Source: Clostridium liquoris
GTDB lineage: Bacteria > Bacillota > Clostridia > Clostridiales > Clostridiaceae
NCBI RefSeq assembly: GCF_002995785.1
Contig: NZ_PVXO01000068.1
Span: 1-51,101 of the forward strand
DNA length: 51,101 bases
Reading direction: 5' to 3'
In this document: piece by piece, positions 26,435 through 34,974 of the stretch
Numbering within the stretch: position 1 is the stretch's first letter
How the letters are laid out: every line of letters begins with the position of its first letter
Notes under the pieces: generated by a model
What the model was told of the DNA's origin: nothing
The model's input: the letters and a program-made list of their open reading frames with translations, nothing else
Database searches by the model: none
Translations under genes and position numbers: made by a program

Positions 26435-26863
26435 TTATTTATGGACTTGTTTTATAGCACAGTCCTCACAAATGCCTTTTAATTTCAGATCTAACTCATC
26501 CTCTGCAATAGTAAAACCCGTTTTGTTCTTTATAATCTGCTCTACTTGACTAAGAGGACAATCTATTTCAACTTCTTTATGACAAATAGTACATTCAAGA
26601 ATGTGCTTATGCTTGTTGAGATTTATTATATAGTTATATTTTCCATCACCTAAGTCAAATTTATCTACAATTCCCTTGTTATTAAATAATTCTAAATTTC
26701 TATATATTGTAGATAAATCTAAAATTATATTTCTATCTTTGCACTGTTCATAAATATGCTCTACAGAAACTGCAGAATTACATTCATGCAATATTTCAAT
26801 TATACTTATTCTACCTTTAGTTACTTTTATACTATGACCTCTCAAAAATTCTTCCATATTCAT
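26435..26863 (-). CDS. Fur-family transcriptional regulator
   Basis: 142 residues. The winged-helix DNA-binding half (about 1-80) has STIYRNLELFNNKGIV, the Fur recognition helix. The dimerisation half has the HKHILECTICHKEV metal segment, then a C-terminal CEDC. Two CxxC pairs form the structural zinc site. Whether it is Fur, Zur or PerR cannot be told; the histidine-rich regulatory site is modest. Start at 26863 uses AAGGTGA 6-7 nt upstream (an alternative ATG is two codons further on). It is followed upstream, on the same strand, by a MntP-type exporter, so metal sensing is likely. Confidence 0.92.
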   Translation of the reverse strand: MNMEEFLRGHSIKVTKGRISIIEILHECNSAVSVEHIYEQCKDRNIILDLSTIYRNLELFNNKGIVDKFDLGDGKYNYIINLNKHKHILECTICHKEVEIDCPLSQVEQIIKNKTGFTIAEDELDLKLKGICEDCAIKQVHK

Positions 26864-26926
26864 ACTACTATCACCTTACAATAATATTAATTTCATTATA
26901 TCATAAAAACTGAGAGGTGGTTAGGT

Positions 26927-27478
26927 TTAAAAGAATATCATCTTTATACCAAAAATAAATAATATGATACCACCTATATAGTCTGCATATTTACCTACAG
27001 CTTTAATTTTCCTTAAGTATTTAGCAATAATAAATGCAAATGTACTTATAACCAGAGTTATAAGACCTATAAATAAAGTATCCTCTATTATTACAACGTT
27101 ACTTACTATATTGTTTAAAGCTGTAAATCCTATAACCATAGCATCAATACTAACAGAAATTCCTAATACAATCCACATTCCTGGCTTTATAAGAGCACAC
27201 TCTTCTTTATTTTCTAAACCTTCCTTAATCATTAATATGCCAACTAATGCTATAACTATTCCCCCTATTACCTTGGGAACAGAAACAATATATGTATTAA
27301 ATAAAAAGCCTGCATAAGCCCCAACTAAAGAGAATAAAAATTGAAAAAAGCTAAAGGATAAGATACATAGGGTCTTATATTTTATTGTAGCCATTCTATT
27401 TAATCCTATGCAAAGAGCTACCCCAAATGCATCTAATGAAAGTGCTATAGCAATTGTCAATAAAGAATTAAAGTTCAT
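26927..27478 (-). CDS. MntP-type manganese exporter (DUF204 family)
   Basis: 183 residues, six membrane helices. The two half-repeats carry the diagnostic Asp motifs: [16 protein letters not shown] (helix 1) and [15 protein letters not shown] (helix 4). [17 protein letters not shown] and [12 protein letters not shown] end the two halves. This family exports Mn(II) in E. coli; the related YtaF sporulation protein shares the fold, so MntP is the better but not certain name. It sits 63 bp upstream of the Fur-family gene and may be in the same transcript. No yybP-ykoY riboswitch is seen in the 110 bp upstream. Confidence 0.75.
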   Translation of the reverse strand: MNFNSLLTIAIALSLDAFGVALCIGLNRMATIKYKTLCILSFSFFQFLFSLVGAYAGFLFNTYIVSVPKVIGGIVIALVGILMIKEGLENKEECALIKPGMWIVLGISVSIDAMVIGFTALNNIVSNVVIIEDTLFIGLITLVISTFAFIIAKYLRKIKAVGKYADYIGGIILFIFGIKMIFF

Positions 27479-27594
27479 ATTATACCTCCAAAATCAATTT
27501 TGTAAGTTACATAATTATATATTCTTTGTTTTGTTTTTATTTGTTTGCATATTTGCATAAGCTTATTTTATTAAATAATAAGCAAGGTAAGCAA

Positions 27595-27609
27595 GGGACG
27601 GTTCATTAA
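27595..27609 (+). repeat. family A REP-like repeat, left of RAYT-1
   Basis: GGGACGGTTCATTAA, identical to the copies at 23002 and 23056, 156 bp before the RAYT start. Confidence 0.85.
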
Positions 27610-27750
27610 AAATTGCAGATAAATTTACCTGAAATTAGCTAAAATCATAATACACTTTACTATTAGTCCATCTAAATAAAATAATATTGATTAAATATAT
27701 AAAATATGTAAAGAATTAATAAAAATATGTTTTATGAAAGGATGATTCAT

Positions 27751-28698
27751 TTGCCTAGAACCGCCAGAATCAAAGTCCATAATGGTATATATCACATTAC
27801 AATGAGAAGTATCAAAGAATTTAACCTATTTAGAAATAAAAATGACAAAGATAAATTCTTGGAAATACTAAAAAAATATAAAGATATCTTTTTATTTAAA
27901 ATATTCGCTTATTGTTTAATGGATACACATGTCCATTTGCTTATTTATTCAAATGAAGCTGATATAAGCAAATTCATGCATTCTATTAATCAAAGCTATG
28001 CTCAATATTATAATAAAAAATATGATCGACATGGTCATGTATTTTCAGATAGATTTAAAAGCAAAATCGCAAAAGAAGACGCAGATGTGGCAGTGATGTC
28101 AGCTTACATTCATAATAACCCTAAAGATATAAAAGGATATAAAAATTCTGTAGAAAACTATGAGTACTCTAGTTTTTCTACATATATTGGGACTAATAAA
28201 AATCAACTCAATCTTGTAGATTGCTTTTTTATTCTGAACTATTTTAATAAAAATCCTATATTATCAAGGAATCGCTATCTTAATTTTGTCAAAAATAGAA
28301 TATCTAAAACTGGTGAATTTATAGACATTAAGTTGGATATTGATCCGGATAAATCCATAAATAACTCTATAGAATATATAAGTGGAAAAACGCCTCTATT
28401 AAGGACTCTATGTCCCGAAAAGGTTATGGAATTTATCTATGAAAACACTAACATTGACAAAGTAACTATCAATATAAAATATAATAGGGAAATCTCAGAG
28501 TATAGATGTCTTTGTGTACTAATAATGAGATGTTTTTGCGATTTTACCTTTGCCCAAATATCTCAAATAATCAATAACTATACTCAATCTTCTTTATCTC
28601 AGATGTGTAATAAAGCTTATAATCTTATTTGTAATAATGCTAAGTATAAAAATATACTAGAGAAATTTTTAGATAAATATTCTTTAGCCACTACATAG
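27751..28698 (+). CDS. REP-associated tyrosine transposase (RAYT-1, Y1/HUH)
   Basis: 315 residues from TTG 27751, which has AAAGGATG 7 nt upstream and gives the LPRTARI start typical of RAYTs; an in-frame ATG at 27727 lacks a site. The Y1 transposase domain covers about residues 1-150: the metal-binding HUH pair is THVHLLI, and the catalytic Tyr is the first Tyr of QSYAQYYNKKYDRHGHVF. AYIHNNPKD and SSFSTYIG follow. A second, helical C-terminal domain (about 225-310) resembles the accessory DNA-binding domain of long RAYTs (AQISQIINNYTQSSLSQM). Such enzymes cut single-stranded REP hairpins. The catalytic set is intact. Confidence 0.9.
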   Translation: MPRTARIKVHNGIYHITMRSIKEFNLFRNKNDKDKFLEILKKYKDIFLFKIFAYCLMDTHVHLLIYSNEADISKFMHSINQSYAQYYNKKYDRHGHVFSDRFKSKIAKEDADVAVMSAYIHNNPKDIKGYKNSVENYEYSSFSTYIGTNKNQLNLVDCFFILNYFNKNPILSRNRYLNFVKNRISKTGEFIDIKLDIDPDKSINNSIEYISGKTPLLRTLCPEKVMEFIYENTNIDKVTINIKYNREISEYRCLCVLIMRCFCDFTFAQISQIINNYTQSSLSQMCNKAYNLICNNAKYKNILEKFLDKYSLATT

Positions 28699-28872
28699 CT
28701 GCAGCAAATTCTCTATTATTGAATTAATCATTTCTTAGAATTTTTTATTCTATATTTTAGTATTGATTTGAATAAAGATGTACAAGCCTTTAATTTTTCT
28801 GCTAAATTCATCATAATTGCTTAAATATACCTAATTATTATAGCTTGTTTACAAAAACTTTGTCGAACAAAT

Positions 28873-28912
28873 AAATAACTTACTAGCTATTTATCTAACT
28901 AATAAGTTATTT
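28873..28912. terminator. bidirectional terminator after RAYT-1
   Basis: AAATAACTTA / TAAGTTATTT, a 10-bp perfect stem, extended by CTAG/CTAA partial pairing, then T-rich sequence. Apart from this hairpin and the repeats, nothing is seen in 28699-29000. Confidence 0.65.
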
Positions 28913-28980
28913 TTATTTATATATAAATATGATTTTAAGAATATACAAATTTTATAATTTTTATGAACCTTATAACTTTT

Positions 28981-28992
28981 ATGAACCGTCCC
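28981..28992 (-). repeat. family A REP-like repeat, right of RAYT-1
   Basis: ATGAACCGTCCC, inverted relative to the left copy. It lies 8 bp past the stop of the SLAP-like gene. Confidence 0.8.
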
Positions 28993-29000
28993 TTATTTTC

Positions 29001-29858
29001 TTATTCTCTATTAAAGGTTACACTGCAAGTAGATAAATCAAATTCTTCATCTAAAATTAGTTCTTTTTCAAACACTAGACTTAATATTCTAGCCTTATGA
29101 GAATTTACTTCAAAATCATTTAAATCAAAGGTTCCAGAAAGAACTATTCTTCCATCAGAAGTCTTTATTGTCATTGGGAGCTTTTCTAATTTAATCGCTC
29201 TATTTGCTGCATTTCTTACCATTAATGTCATAAGTAAATTATTATTTTTATATTGAGTTATTGTAAACACAGATATACTAACTTGCCCTTCTTCTAACCT
29301 GGGCAATGAATTTAAAAATTGTTTGAAAGTATTTACTTCTTTTACTTCCATTTCCGATGGTATTTGCTCTAATTCTAAATTCACATATTTAACTGCTTTG
29401 ATTTTGTTATCAAATACTATCTTCCAGTCGTCCTTAAGTATTTCATTAACAAATACATTCTTCTTATCAAAATATATTTTCCAAGGTCTTGCTGAATAAG
29501 GAGGTATATCTCCCATTTCATTAAGCTCAAAAATCTGGTAAGCTAATTGTTCCCCTTTGGAATTAACAATACAAAATGGAACCTTATCAAAATTTATTGG
29601 TGTAGAAAGTCCATTTACAATATATATTTTAACTTCTAATCTATTTCCTTCATCAAATACATATGCTCCAGATACATTAACTTGTCCATCTTCAATTTGA
29701 GGAATAACTTCTTTCATTTCCTCTTCTAAATAATCTTTCTGCATATCTGAAATTCTATCTGATTCATTTTCGTTTAATGAAAGTTTTATATTAACTGCAT
29801 CCATTTCCTTTTTTCCTATTTTAACTGAACCGTCCCCATTTGTTCCTTTTGTTTTCAT
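29001..29858 (-). CDS. SLAP-domain-like protein with two repeats
   Basis: 285 residues, no signal peptide. Two related segments of about 110 residues (about 55-160 and 195-285) share the pattern GQVxVSxxxxx..NRLxVxIYIxNG...L.KxPF.IVxSxGExLAYQ..FEL.. PPxSARPWKIYF. This matches the duplicated SLAP domain seen in S-layer assembly-associated proteins, from memory of the family rather than a search. The N-terminus, residues 8-11 (GDGS), is encoded by a family A repeat (29826-29837). GGAGG is 6-7 nt from the ATG. The gene follows the CWB2 protein by 18 bp, so the two are one transcript and probably a functional pair at the cell surface. Confidence 0.6.
   Translation of the reverse strand: MKTKGTNGDGSVKIGKKEMDAVNIKLSLNENESDRISDMQKDYLEEEMKEVIPQIEDGQVNVSGAYVFDEGNRLEVKIYIVNGLSTPINFDKVPFCIVNSKGEQLAYQIFELNEMGDIPPYSARPWKIYFDKKNVFVNEILKDDWKIVFDNKIKAVKYVNLELEQIPSEMEVKEVNTFKQFLNSLPRLEEGQVSISVFTITQYKNNNLLMTLMVRNAANRAIKLEKLPMTIKTSDGRIVLSGTFDLNDFEVNSHKARILSLVFEKELILDEEFDLSTCSVTFNRE
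29826..29837 (-). repeat. family A REP-like repeat inside the SLAP-like gene
   Basis: TGAACCGTCCCC, read in frame on the minus strand as GDGS near the N-terminus of the protein. Confidence 0.75.
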
Positions 29859-29876
29859 AATCTGTCCTCCAATTTC

Positions 29877-30938
29877 TTAATATATTGCTATAATTTCAAG
29901 ATCTTGTTCTGATGTTCCTCCTACTATTTTATTTAAACTATTTTCTACATCTTGAGATAGAACTCCCACGCCGCCGACTAAAGTGATAACACTGTCTTCG
30001 TTAATATTATCTTTAATAAACTTTTCTGCTGATGCTAAATCCTTAGCACTTGCTGCATTTCCACTTAATACTACTGGTGATCCAGACTTTGCTGCAGCTG
30101 CTGAAGCTACTAGAGCATCTGCAAAATTTTTAACACTATCATTACCACCAGAAGCTACATATACCTTGTCAAAGGAATAATTAGGTTTAAAATAATTTAA
30201 AACAGCCATATTTGTCTTAAATCTATCCTTTCCTTGAGCAACTCTTGTTCCATTAGCTGATTTTACAATAGTATCAGGTAATACACTAGAACCGCCTACT
30301 GCCATAACTTCAAGTTTATATTCATCTATAACTTTTTTAACTCCAGGATCTAAACTAATAGAATTTGATATTAGTACTGGAATCTCTAGTTTTGCGGCAA
30401 TAGATGCTACACTTAAAGCATCTGAATAGCCATCTCGTCCATTAACTAATATGGCCTTTTTAGCACCAGTTCTAGAAATTAATTCTCTAGCTACCATTGC
30501 ATTAGTGTCATATCTGCTGCCGCCAGCCTTTGCATAACGAGTAACATTTAGTCCATTAGTTTTTAATGTAGCCTCAATCACTGGGCTTACTACTCCATCT
30601 CCTCCTACTATGTAAACATTACTAGCGCCTATTGTCTTTATAGTGTCAAGTACACCATCTGGTAATGCATCTTTTTTTGTTAATAATATAGGAGCATTCA
30701 ATTTCTTTGCCAATGGAGTGGCACTAACCGCATCTGCATATCCTTCGCCATTTACTAATATCACGTTTTCGCTATCATTAAATATATCCTCAGCAACATT
30801 TCTTGCTGTGTTAAAACTATCATGTCCTTCAACCCTTTTCACTGAAGCTGCCATTGCATTAGTGGTGCTAAAAACTGTTGCCATAGCTAATCCAACGGCT
30901 GCAGCTTTTACCATTTTCTTATATTTCATACGTGTCAT
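29877..30938 (-). CDS. CWB2-type cell wall binding protein
   Basis: 353 residues. A Sec signal peptide (about 1-31, cleavage near AMA-AS) is followed by three cell-wall-binding type 2 repeats (about 34-130, 131-225, 226-325). Each has the RxxGxDRFxT-like opening (VEGHDSFNTARNVAEDIF, AGGSRYDTNAMVARELI, AQGKDRFKTNMAVLNYF) and a VYIVGGDGVVS-type end. CWB2 repeats bind anionic wall polymer in Clostridium S-layer-type proteins. Beyond the repeats only a short tail remains, so this is nearly pure anchor. Ribosome site GGAGGGG precedes ATG 30938 (an alternative ATG is three codons on). It is co-transcribed with the SLAP-like gene. Confidence 0.93.
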   Translation of the reverse strand: MTRMKYKKMVKAAAVGLAMATVFSTTNAMAASVKRVEGHDSFNTARNVAEDIFNDSENVILVNGEGYADAVSATPLAKKLNAPILLTKKDALPDGVLDTIKTIGASNVYIVGGDGVVSPVIEATLKTNGLNVTRYAKAGGSRYDTNAMVARELISRTGAKKAILVNGRDGYSDALSVASIAAKLEIPVLISNSISLDPGVKKVIDEYKLEVMAVGGSSVLPDTIVKSANGTRVAQGKDRFKTNMAVLNYFKPNYSFDKVYVASGGNDSVKNFADALVASAAAAKSGSPVVLSGNAASAKDLASAEKFIKDNINEDSVITLVGGVGVLSQDVENSLNKIVGGTSEQDLEIIAIY

Positions 30939-31097
30939 TTTTTCCCCTCCTCATATAATTTATCCACTCGTAGTTTATTATACCATATTAATAAATTGAA
31001 CCAAAGTTTAATAAGCAAGAACTACCTGGATAATAAATAAATATTTTGAAGTTTCCTGAATTTTCATACTTGTCCCTTCAAACCTAGGCAAATTTAT

Positions 31098-31109
31098 ATG
31101 AACCGTCCC
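31098..31109 (-). repeat. family A REP-like repeat between CWB2 and galU
   Basis: ATGAACCGTCCC in the divergent intergenic region (30939-31279). No other structure in this 340-bp region is certain; it must hold promoters for both genes. Confidence 0.75.
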
Positions 31110-31279
31110 TTAAACTTTTCTTTAATTATCGTAAAAGTTCTTAAAAATTTTATGATTTATTTCCAGTTATTTCGCATTATTCTTATGCAAAATAATCACT
31201 ATATTATCATATTTAGAGGAATTATCCGATTCCCATAGAATAGTAAGAATATGAACAAATTATGAAAGGACCTGAGAAT

Positions 31280-32221
31280 ATGAGGGTTAAAAAAGCTGTA
31301 ATCCCTGCAGCAGGTTTGGGTACAAGATTTTTACCTGCTACAAAGGCTCAACCTAAAGAAATGCTTCCCATAGTGGATAAACCTACTATACAGTATATAA
31401 TAGAAGAAGCCGTAGCTTCTGGTATAGAAGAAATACTTATAATAACAGGAAAAAACAAAAGAGCTATAGAGGATCATTTTGATAAATCTGTAGAATTAGA
31501 AAAAGAATTAGAAGAACATAATAAAACAGAATTATTGTCAATGGTTCAAGAAATATCAAAACTAACTAATATATATTACATAAGACAAAAGGAACCTAAG
31601 GGGTTAGGTCATGCCATTAGCTGTGCAAAAACCTTTGTAGGGAATGAACCCTTTGCAGTTATGCTGGGAGATGATATAGTTGATAGTTCTACCCCATGCT
31701 TAAAACAACTTATAGATTGTTACGATGAATACAAAACTTCAATTCTAGGAGTTCAACAAGTTCCTACAAAGGATGTATCAAAATATGGTATTGTTAAGGG
31801 TCTTCACATAGAAGAAAGAGTTTACAAAGTAAAGGACTTAATAGAAAAGCCCTCCGTAGAAGAAGCTCCATCAAATATTGCAATACTTGGCAGATACATA
31901 ATAACTCCAAAAATATTTAATATATTAGAAGAAACTCCTCCTGGGAAAAATGGTGAAATTCAATTAACAGATGCTCTTAAAGCCTTGATAAAGGATGAGG
32001 CTATGTATGCTTATAATTTTCAAGGAAAAAGGTATGATGTGGGGGATAAACTTGGTTTCCTTCAAGCTACTATAGAATTTGCCTTAAAAAGAGAAGATTT
32101 AAGGAAACCTTTTTTGCAATATCTATCCACCTTAAGCCAAAAAGAAGTTTATAAAGAAGCATATGCTTCCTTAAATTTAGAACAGAATGTAGAAGATGGA
32201 AAACAGAAAACAAATTTGTAA
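31280..32221 (+). CDS. galU: UTP-glucose-1-phosphate uridylyltransferase
   Basis: 313 residues. It makes UDP-glucose for wall glycolipids and polysaccharides. The N-terminal nucleotide-binding signature is AVIPAAGLGTRFLPATKAQPKEMLPIVDKPT. LGDDIV supplies the metal-binding Asp, followed by LIEKPSVEEAPS and GEIQLTDAL. Length is normal. ATG 31280 is chosen with AAAGGA 9 nt ahead; an earlier in-frame ATG at 31262 precedes that site. UDP-glucose could feed the glycolipid anchor of the LtaS-like pathway. Confidence 0.96.
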   Translation: MRVKKAVIPAAGLGTRFLPATKAQPKEMLPIVDKPTIQYIIEEAVASGIEEILIITGKNKRAIEDHFDKSVELEKELEEHNKTELLSMVQEISKLTNIYYIRQKEPKGLGHAISCAKTFVGNEPFAVMLGDDIVDSSTPCLKQLIDCYDEYKTSILGVQQVPTKDVSKYGIVKGLHIEERVYKVKDLIEKPSVEEAPSNIAILGRYIITPKIFNILEETPPGKNGEIQLTDALKALIKDEAMYAYNFQGKRYDVGDKLGFLQATIEFALKREDLRKPFLQYLSTLSQKEVYKEAYASLNLEQNVEDGKQKTNL

Positions 32222-32224
32222 GTA

Positions 32225-32272
32225 AATAGTGAAGAATAATGGAGGTTTTTCTTTCCATTACTCTTCACTATT
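32225..32272. terminator. long hairpin between galU and the vanZ-like gene
   Basis: AATAGTGAAGA A TAATGGA pairs with TCCATTA C TCTTCACTATT (18 bp, one mismatch) around a 10-nt loop. The two genes converge here; the U-tract is short, so efficiency is uncertain. Confidence 0.6.
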
Positions 32273-32298
32273 AATTCTTCATATTTAATTAAATAAAG

Positions 32299-32739
32299 TT
32301 ATTTATTCCTTTTTTCTATATGCTTTAATATTCCTGCTGCCAGAAGGCCTCCAGATGTGTCTATTAACACATCTGTGAATCTGCCGCTTCTTCCCGGCAC
32401 AAACAATTGATGAATTTCATCACTGCATGCATAAAAAAAGGTTATTAATATTGCTATCTTAAAACTTTTACTCAAGGAATTGCCTTCTTTTACTGCATTT
32501 ATAAGTAAAATAAAGAATATAAAGTACTCAGTAAAATGTCCAGCCTTCCTTACAACAAAGTTAGCTAAGTTTCCAAAAATCCCGTTAACATCTATGCCTA
32601 AAGATGTTAATTCCTGAATAACTAGTCCACTCTTACCATCGGAAACATCTGCTGGATCAGATGAAAATTTAAAAATTACAATCATCCATAACAATACTAA
32701 TAAATACTTAAATAAGCTTTTATAATTTAATTTTGTCAT
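32299..32739 (-). CDS. VanZ-family membrane protein
   Basis: 146 residues, four membrane segments. The family signatures are RKAGHFTEYFIFF (His and Glu in the second helix region), SDEIHQLFVPGRSGRFTDVLID, and TSGGLLAAG. VanZ gave its name to teicoplanin resistance but the family is common and usually unlinked to it. No van genes are nearby, so resistance is not inferred. It is convergent with galU. Confidence 0.9.
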   Translation of the reverse strand: MTKLNYKSLFKYLLVLLWMIVIFKFSSDPADVSDGKSGLVIQELTSLGIDVNGIFGNLANFVVRKAGHFTEYFIFFILLINAVKEGNSLSKSFKIAILITFFYACSDEIHQLFVPGRSGRFTDVLIDTSGGLLAAGILKHIEKRNK

Positions 32740-32986
32740 GATATCTTAACATCCTAACTTCATTCCTTAATAAATATTCACTACATTTTTTATCTTATAA
32801 AATAATAATACCTATAATTACATTATAGTCAAGTATGCACTTAAATAATAATACAAAGTTCATACATTAGCCCATGGCATACATTGAAATATTGCTTTAT
32901 TGTGAATAATTTGTTACAATTTTATTAACTATTGTACAATACTTTATCTTATAAATAAAAATTATTGTATTTTGAGGAGGACAATT

Positions 32987-33832
32987 ATGAGCAAAATTGC
33001 ATTGATCACTGACAGCACAAGTGATTTAAATAAAGATCAAATAGAAAAATATAATATTAAAGTACTTCCTTTAAGAGTTATATACAAAGATCGAGAGTAT
33101 ATTGACAGAGTAAACATTACTCCAAGTGAGGTATATGATAACCTTATAAATGAAATTCCTACAACTTCACTACCTTCAATTTCAGAAGCTAATAACTTAT
33201 TTGCAAAACTAGTGGATGAAGGATATACACATGCTATTGCCATTTGTATTTCTTCTGGCGTTTCAGGTACATATAATATGCTTAATATTGCAAGTAAAGA
33301 TTACTCTAGCATTACAACCCATGTCTTCGATTCCAAATCTCTCACTATGGGTGAGGGTGCTATTGTAGTTGAGTGTGGTAAATTGATTGCTGCAGGAAAA
33401 AGCTTTGATGAAATAGTAGAAATACTTCCATCAATTCAAAGCAGAATTAAGGTGTATTATGTATTGGAAACCCTAACATATCTTATAAAAGGCGGAAGAA
33501 TAGGAAAAGTTGCGGGAACCGTTGGTGAACTTTTGAAACTAAAACCAATTATCTCCATAAATGATGAAGGTACTTATTACACTTATTCAAAAGTTAGAGG
33601 AAGAAATAAAAGCATAGCCAAACTTGCAGAAATAGCACATGATGCACTAATGAAAGCTAAATCAAAAATTTGGGTTCTACATGGAGGCGCACTGGAAGAC
33701 GGAAAAGCACTATATGACACTATCTCAAAACTTCCTAATATATCGGAAATAAACTTTGGTGATATAAGTCCTGTTCTAGGAGTTCATACAGGCCCAGGAT
33801 TATTAGGCATTGTTATTATGAAGGATAATTAA
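32987..33832 (+). CDS. DegV-family fatty acid-binding protein
   Basis: 281 residues. The family binds long-chain fatty acids, handing them to fatty acid kinase (FakA). The start at ATG 32987 has GAGGAGG upstream. Visible signatures are ALITDSTSDL, TTSLPSISEA, ISSGVSGTY, DSKSLTMGEG, and HTGPGLLGIV near the end. No fakA is in the window. A terminator follows closely, so the gene is a single unit. Confidence 0.93.
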   Translation: MSKIALITDSTSDLNKDQIEKYNIKVLPLRVIYKDREYIDRVNITPSEVYDNLINEIPTTSLPSISEANNLFAKLVDEGYTHAIAICISSGVSGTYNMLNIASKDYSSITTHVFDSKSLTMGEGAIVVECGKLIAAGKSFDEIVEILPSIQSRIKVYYVLETLTYLIKGGRIGKVAGTVGELLKLKPIISINDEGTYYTYSKVRGRNKSIAKLAEIAHDALMKAKSKIWVLHGGALEDGKALYDTISKLPNISEINFGDISPVLGVHTGPGLLGIVIMKDN

Positions 33833-33841
33833 GCTAATAAT

Positions 33842-33882
33842 AAAGCATCCATAGATTTGATTTACACTTCCATGGATGCTTT
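33842..33882 (+). terminator. terminator of the degV-family gene
   Basis: AAAGCATCCAT / ATGGATGCTTT, an 11-bp perfect stem, then ACCTTTTTATT. Confidence 0.75.
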
Positions 33883-33933
33883 ACCTTTTTATTACAAGTG
33901 CCTGACCCCTAACTATTTTACCTTTTTATTACA
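33880..33933 (+). repeat. 17-bp direct repeat bordering a family B element
   Basis: TTTACCTTTTTATTACA occurs at 33880-33896 and again at 33917-33933, with a reversed family B half-site between them and a forward one after the second copy. The first copy overlaps the terminator T-tract, suggesting the terminator tail was duplicated together with the repeat. Confidence 0.7.
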
Positions 33934-33945
33934 GGGGTCAGTCCC
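33902..33945. repeat. family B REP-like inverted pair
   Basis: CTGACCCCT (33902-33910) faces ACAGGGGTCAGTCCC (33931-33945). This is the only inverted arrangement of family B in the window. Confidence 0.8.
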
Positions 33946-33959
33946 TCAACTGTTTTTAT

Positions 33960-34952
33960 TTATGAAATATCATGTATTAAAGCTTTTATATCTACAGTCT
34001 TAGTTAACATTCCATTATCCTTTAAAAAGTCTTGAGTTTTTTCTAATTCTTGTATATCTTTATCTGTAATCTTTGGGTTAAAGTCATACAAATTATACAT
34101 TTCCTTAACTTGATCTATAGACATTTTAGTTTCTTCAGAAGCTAGCTTATATGCTTCATCTGGATTGTTTTTCATAAAATCTAAACTCTTTTGGTGAACG
34201 CTCATATATCTTTTTGCTATATCCTCATGTTTGTCTAAGAAATCTCCTCTAGCTGCTATTACAATAGTAGCATCTACCAATCCTTCACCTGTTGTTATAA
34301 TATGTGCACCTTTATCAACTGCTTGAGGCACTGCTGGTCCTGCTACTAAAGCTGCGTCAGCACTTCCAGACATCATAGCGGATACTCCCTGAGGTATTCC
34401 CATATTTATAAATTGTACATCATCTACTTTCATATTATCTTTTTTTAATGCTTCTAAAAGAAGTTGATGTAATATAGTACCTTTAGGTCCTACAATCTTT
34501 TTGCCCTTAAGATCTGCTACTGTCTTTATAGAAGAATCTTTTGACATAATAGTAAAGGCCTTTGGAGCTCTGCTATACATACCTATTATTTTTATATTCA
34601 CTCCATTGGCTGCTGCTAAAATAACTGATGTGGCACCAATAGCATTACAAAAATCCAATGAACCAGCTGCTACAGCTTCTGTCATTTTAGAACCTTCTGT
34701 TATTTCAGGAAAAGAAACCTTTATGTTATCCTTTGAAAATTCATCTTCAAATAGACCTTTCTTCTTTTCAACTATTGAAGGTACGTTAAGTGGTGCCTTA
34801 ACATAAGAAATATTTATGTTTTCAACCTTCTCCGCTGATTGCTGTTTGTTTTTAGCATTATTTGAATTCTCAGTTGAACCACATCCTGCTAAAGACATAA
34901 CAGCTAATAGAACACAACAAAGTATAATACCTGCTTTTTTAAAAATTTTCAA
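33960..34952 (-). CDS. ABC transporter substrate-binding lipoprotein (NMT1/SsuA type)
   Basis: 330 residues. Lipoprotein signal with lipobox LAGC (Cys24). The mature part is an NMT1/SsuA/TauA-like fold: VEKKKGLFEDEF, AVAAGSLDFCNAIG, LKGKKIVGPKGTILHQLLLEAL, MSGSADAALVAGPA. Such proteins bind nitrate, sulfonates, taurine or thiamine-pyrimidine precursors. No ligand-specific residue set can be told apart by eye. It is the last gene of the three-gene operon with the ATPase and permease. Confidence 0.9.
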   Translation of the reverse strand: MKIFKKAGIILCCVLLAVMSLAGCGSTENSNNAKNKQQSAEKVENINISYVKAPLNVPSIVEKKKGLFEDEFSKDNIKVSFPEITEGSKMTEAVAAGSLDFCNAIGATSVILAAANGVNIKIIGMYSRAPKAFTIMSKDSSIKTVADLKGKKIVGPKGTILHQLLLEALKKDNMKVDDVQFINMGIPQGVSAMMSGSADAALVAGPAVPQAVDKGAHIITTGEGLVDATIVIAARGDFLDKHEDIAKRYMSVHQKSLDFMKNNPDEAYKLASEETKMSIDQVKEMYNLYDFNPKITDKDIQELEKTQDFLKDNGMLTKTVDIKALIHDIS

Positions 34953-34974
34953 CTTTATTCTCCCCCTTAAATCT

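Larger units (their letters stand above)
27595..28992. mobile_element. RAYT-1 cassette bounded by family A repeats
   Basis: A family A copy (GGGACGGTTCATTAA, 27595-27609) and an inverted copy (ATGAACCGTCCC, 28981-28992) bracket a single transposase gene. The orientation is the same as in the hairpin pairs at 16002 and 23056. The cassette is 1.4 kb. A degenerate extra copy (ATGAACC) lies at 28962. Confidence 0.7.

Noticed and set aside
26876-26890. PerR/Fur-like box TTACAATAATATTAA upstream of the Fur-family gene
   Set aside because: Only about 11 of 15 positions match a TTATAATNATTATAA box, which is common by chance in such A+T-rich DNA.
27479-27594. yybP-ykoY manganese riboswitch before mntP
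   Set aside because: No GC-rich paired element or conserved loop is seen; the region is plain A+T-rich.
32225-32272. Regulatory RNA between galU and the vanZ-like gene
   Set aside because: A simple stem at a convergent gene end is better explained as a terminator.
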